A DNA stretch of 23,630 bases from Pseudomonadota bacterium (GTDB lineage: Bacteria; Pseudomonadota; Alphaproteobacteria; Rhizobiales; Rhizobiaceae): the NCBI GenBank assembly GCA_023387775.1, contig JAEWHN010000345.1:1-23630 (forward strand). The letters are read 5' to 3'. Below, in pieces: positions 23,145 to 23,630 of the stretch (positions are counted from its first letter, which is position 1; each line of letters begins with the position of its first letter). The notes under the pieces are model-generated. The model had not been told where the DNA came from. It saw only the letters and a program-made list of their open reading frames with translations, and did no database searches. Position numbers and translations under genes: made by a program.

Positions 23145-23630
23145 GTCGTCTTCTCCGAGGCGAGTTGGGGGATGACCGCAGCGGTCTGTGGCGCGGCAAG
23201 CGCGGGGCGGCCACGACGGCCTGCGCCCTGGCGTTCCAGCAGCACCTTGGCGATCAGCGTCACCACGGCCAACACGGCAAGGATCGAGGCGACGGCAAAG
23301 GCTCCGGCGGTCTGGTAGTCGTGGTAGAGCAGCTCGATGTGGAGCGGCATGGTGTTGGTCTGGCCACGAATGTTGCCTGAGACCACCGAGACGGCGCCGA
23401 ACTCGCCCATCACGCGGGCGTTGCACAGCACCACGCCATAGAGCAGCGCCCAGCGGATATTGGGCAGCGTGACCGAGAAGAAGGTGCGCCAGCCCGAGGC
23501 GCCGAGCGAGGTGGCGGCTTCCTCGAGGTCGCGGCCCTGAGCCTGCATCAGCGGGATCAGTTCGCGCGCGACGAAGGGCGCGGTTACGAACATCGAGGCG
23601 AGCACGATGCCCGGCAGCGCAAACAGGATC
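23141..23630 (-). CDS. cysW: Sulfate/thiosulfate importer permease CysW, 3' part
   Basis: The frame is open to the right edge (ILFALPGIVLAS before the first internal start), so the N-terminal part is missing; about 162 residues are visible. It contains the CysW segment VTAPFVARELIPLM, the EAA loop EEAATSLGASGWRTFFSVTLP, the GEFGAVSVVSGNIRGQTNTMPL stretch specific to sulfate permeases, and the last helix before a basic tail. The stop overlaps the cysA GTG by four bases. cysT and a sulfate-binding protein gene would be expected beyond the edge. Confidence 0.94.
   Translation of the reverse strand, partial: ILFALPGIVLASMFVTAPFVARELIPLMQAQGRDLEEAATSLGASGWRTFFSVTLPNIRWALLYGVVLCNARVMGEFGAVSVVSGNIRGQTNTMPLHIELLYHDYQTAGAFAVASILAVLAVVTLIAKVLLERQGAGRRGRPALAAPQTAAVIPQLASEKTT

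Noticed and set aside
23144..23426. N-terminal extension of CysA to 433 residues
   Set aside because: The extension runs through cysW in another frame and is Arg/Pro-rich. The conserved CysA start MKIRLDNV coincides with the GTGA overlap.

Overview
The window reads as one chromosomal stretch of a high-GC alphaproteobacterium, most likely a Mesorhizobium/Aminobacter-type member of the Phyllobacteriaceae (inference). The grounds are the fused SecDF, the GC-rich codon use, families of short intergenic palindromic repeats of rhizobial type, and an sRNA-like locus with CCTCCTCCC loops of the rhizobial alpha-r14/cuckoo kind. There are no phage, transposase, tRNA, rRNA or CRISPR signals. Most of the content is core metabolism and transport.

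Layout, left to right. (1) 1-1242: 3' two thirds of ilvD (dihydroxy-acid dehydratase), then an Fsr-like MFS exporter (1392-2606). (2) Minus strand: fused secDF (3070-5592) with a clear intrinsic terminator, and a small exported or anchored hypothetical protein. (3) Minus strand, 6224-11418: a NylB-like SxxK serine hydrolase and a complete polyamine-type ABC importer (ATPase, two permeases, binding protein). (4) Divergent from this, 11805-14321 on plus: an acetylpolyamine aminohydrolase with all zinc and catalytic residues, and an aldehyde dehydrogenase. Together (3) and (4) look like an uptake, deacetylation and oxidation module for (acetyl)polyamines. A perfect 7-7-7 inverted repeat lies between the two transcription units. 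(5) 14322-15509: about 1.2 kb without protein genes. It holds several intergenic repeats and a minus-strand sRNA-like locus of three hairpins, each presenting an anti-Shine-Dalgarno loop; the last hairpin doubles as the terminator. (6) 15510-20507, minus: the complete branched-chain 2-oxoacid dehydrogenase operon bkdA1-bkdA2-bkdB-lpdV, tightly coupled. The bkdB linker carries a 153-bp inverted-repeat element translated in frame. (7) 20841-21467, plus: two small uncharacterised proteins. (8) Minus strand: an Rrf2-family regulator with a four-cysteine cluster (21506-21955), then cysA and the 3' part of cysW (sulfate/thiosulfate importer), which runs off the right edge.

No wholly new multi-gene system is visible. 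The observations most worth following are the triple anti-SD sRNA, the in-frame palindromic element in the E2 linker, and the divergent acetylpolyamine locus with its candidate operator and linked NylB-like amidase. All family assignments come from motif and sequence recognition by eye. No database search was run.
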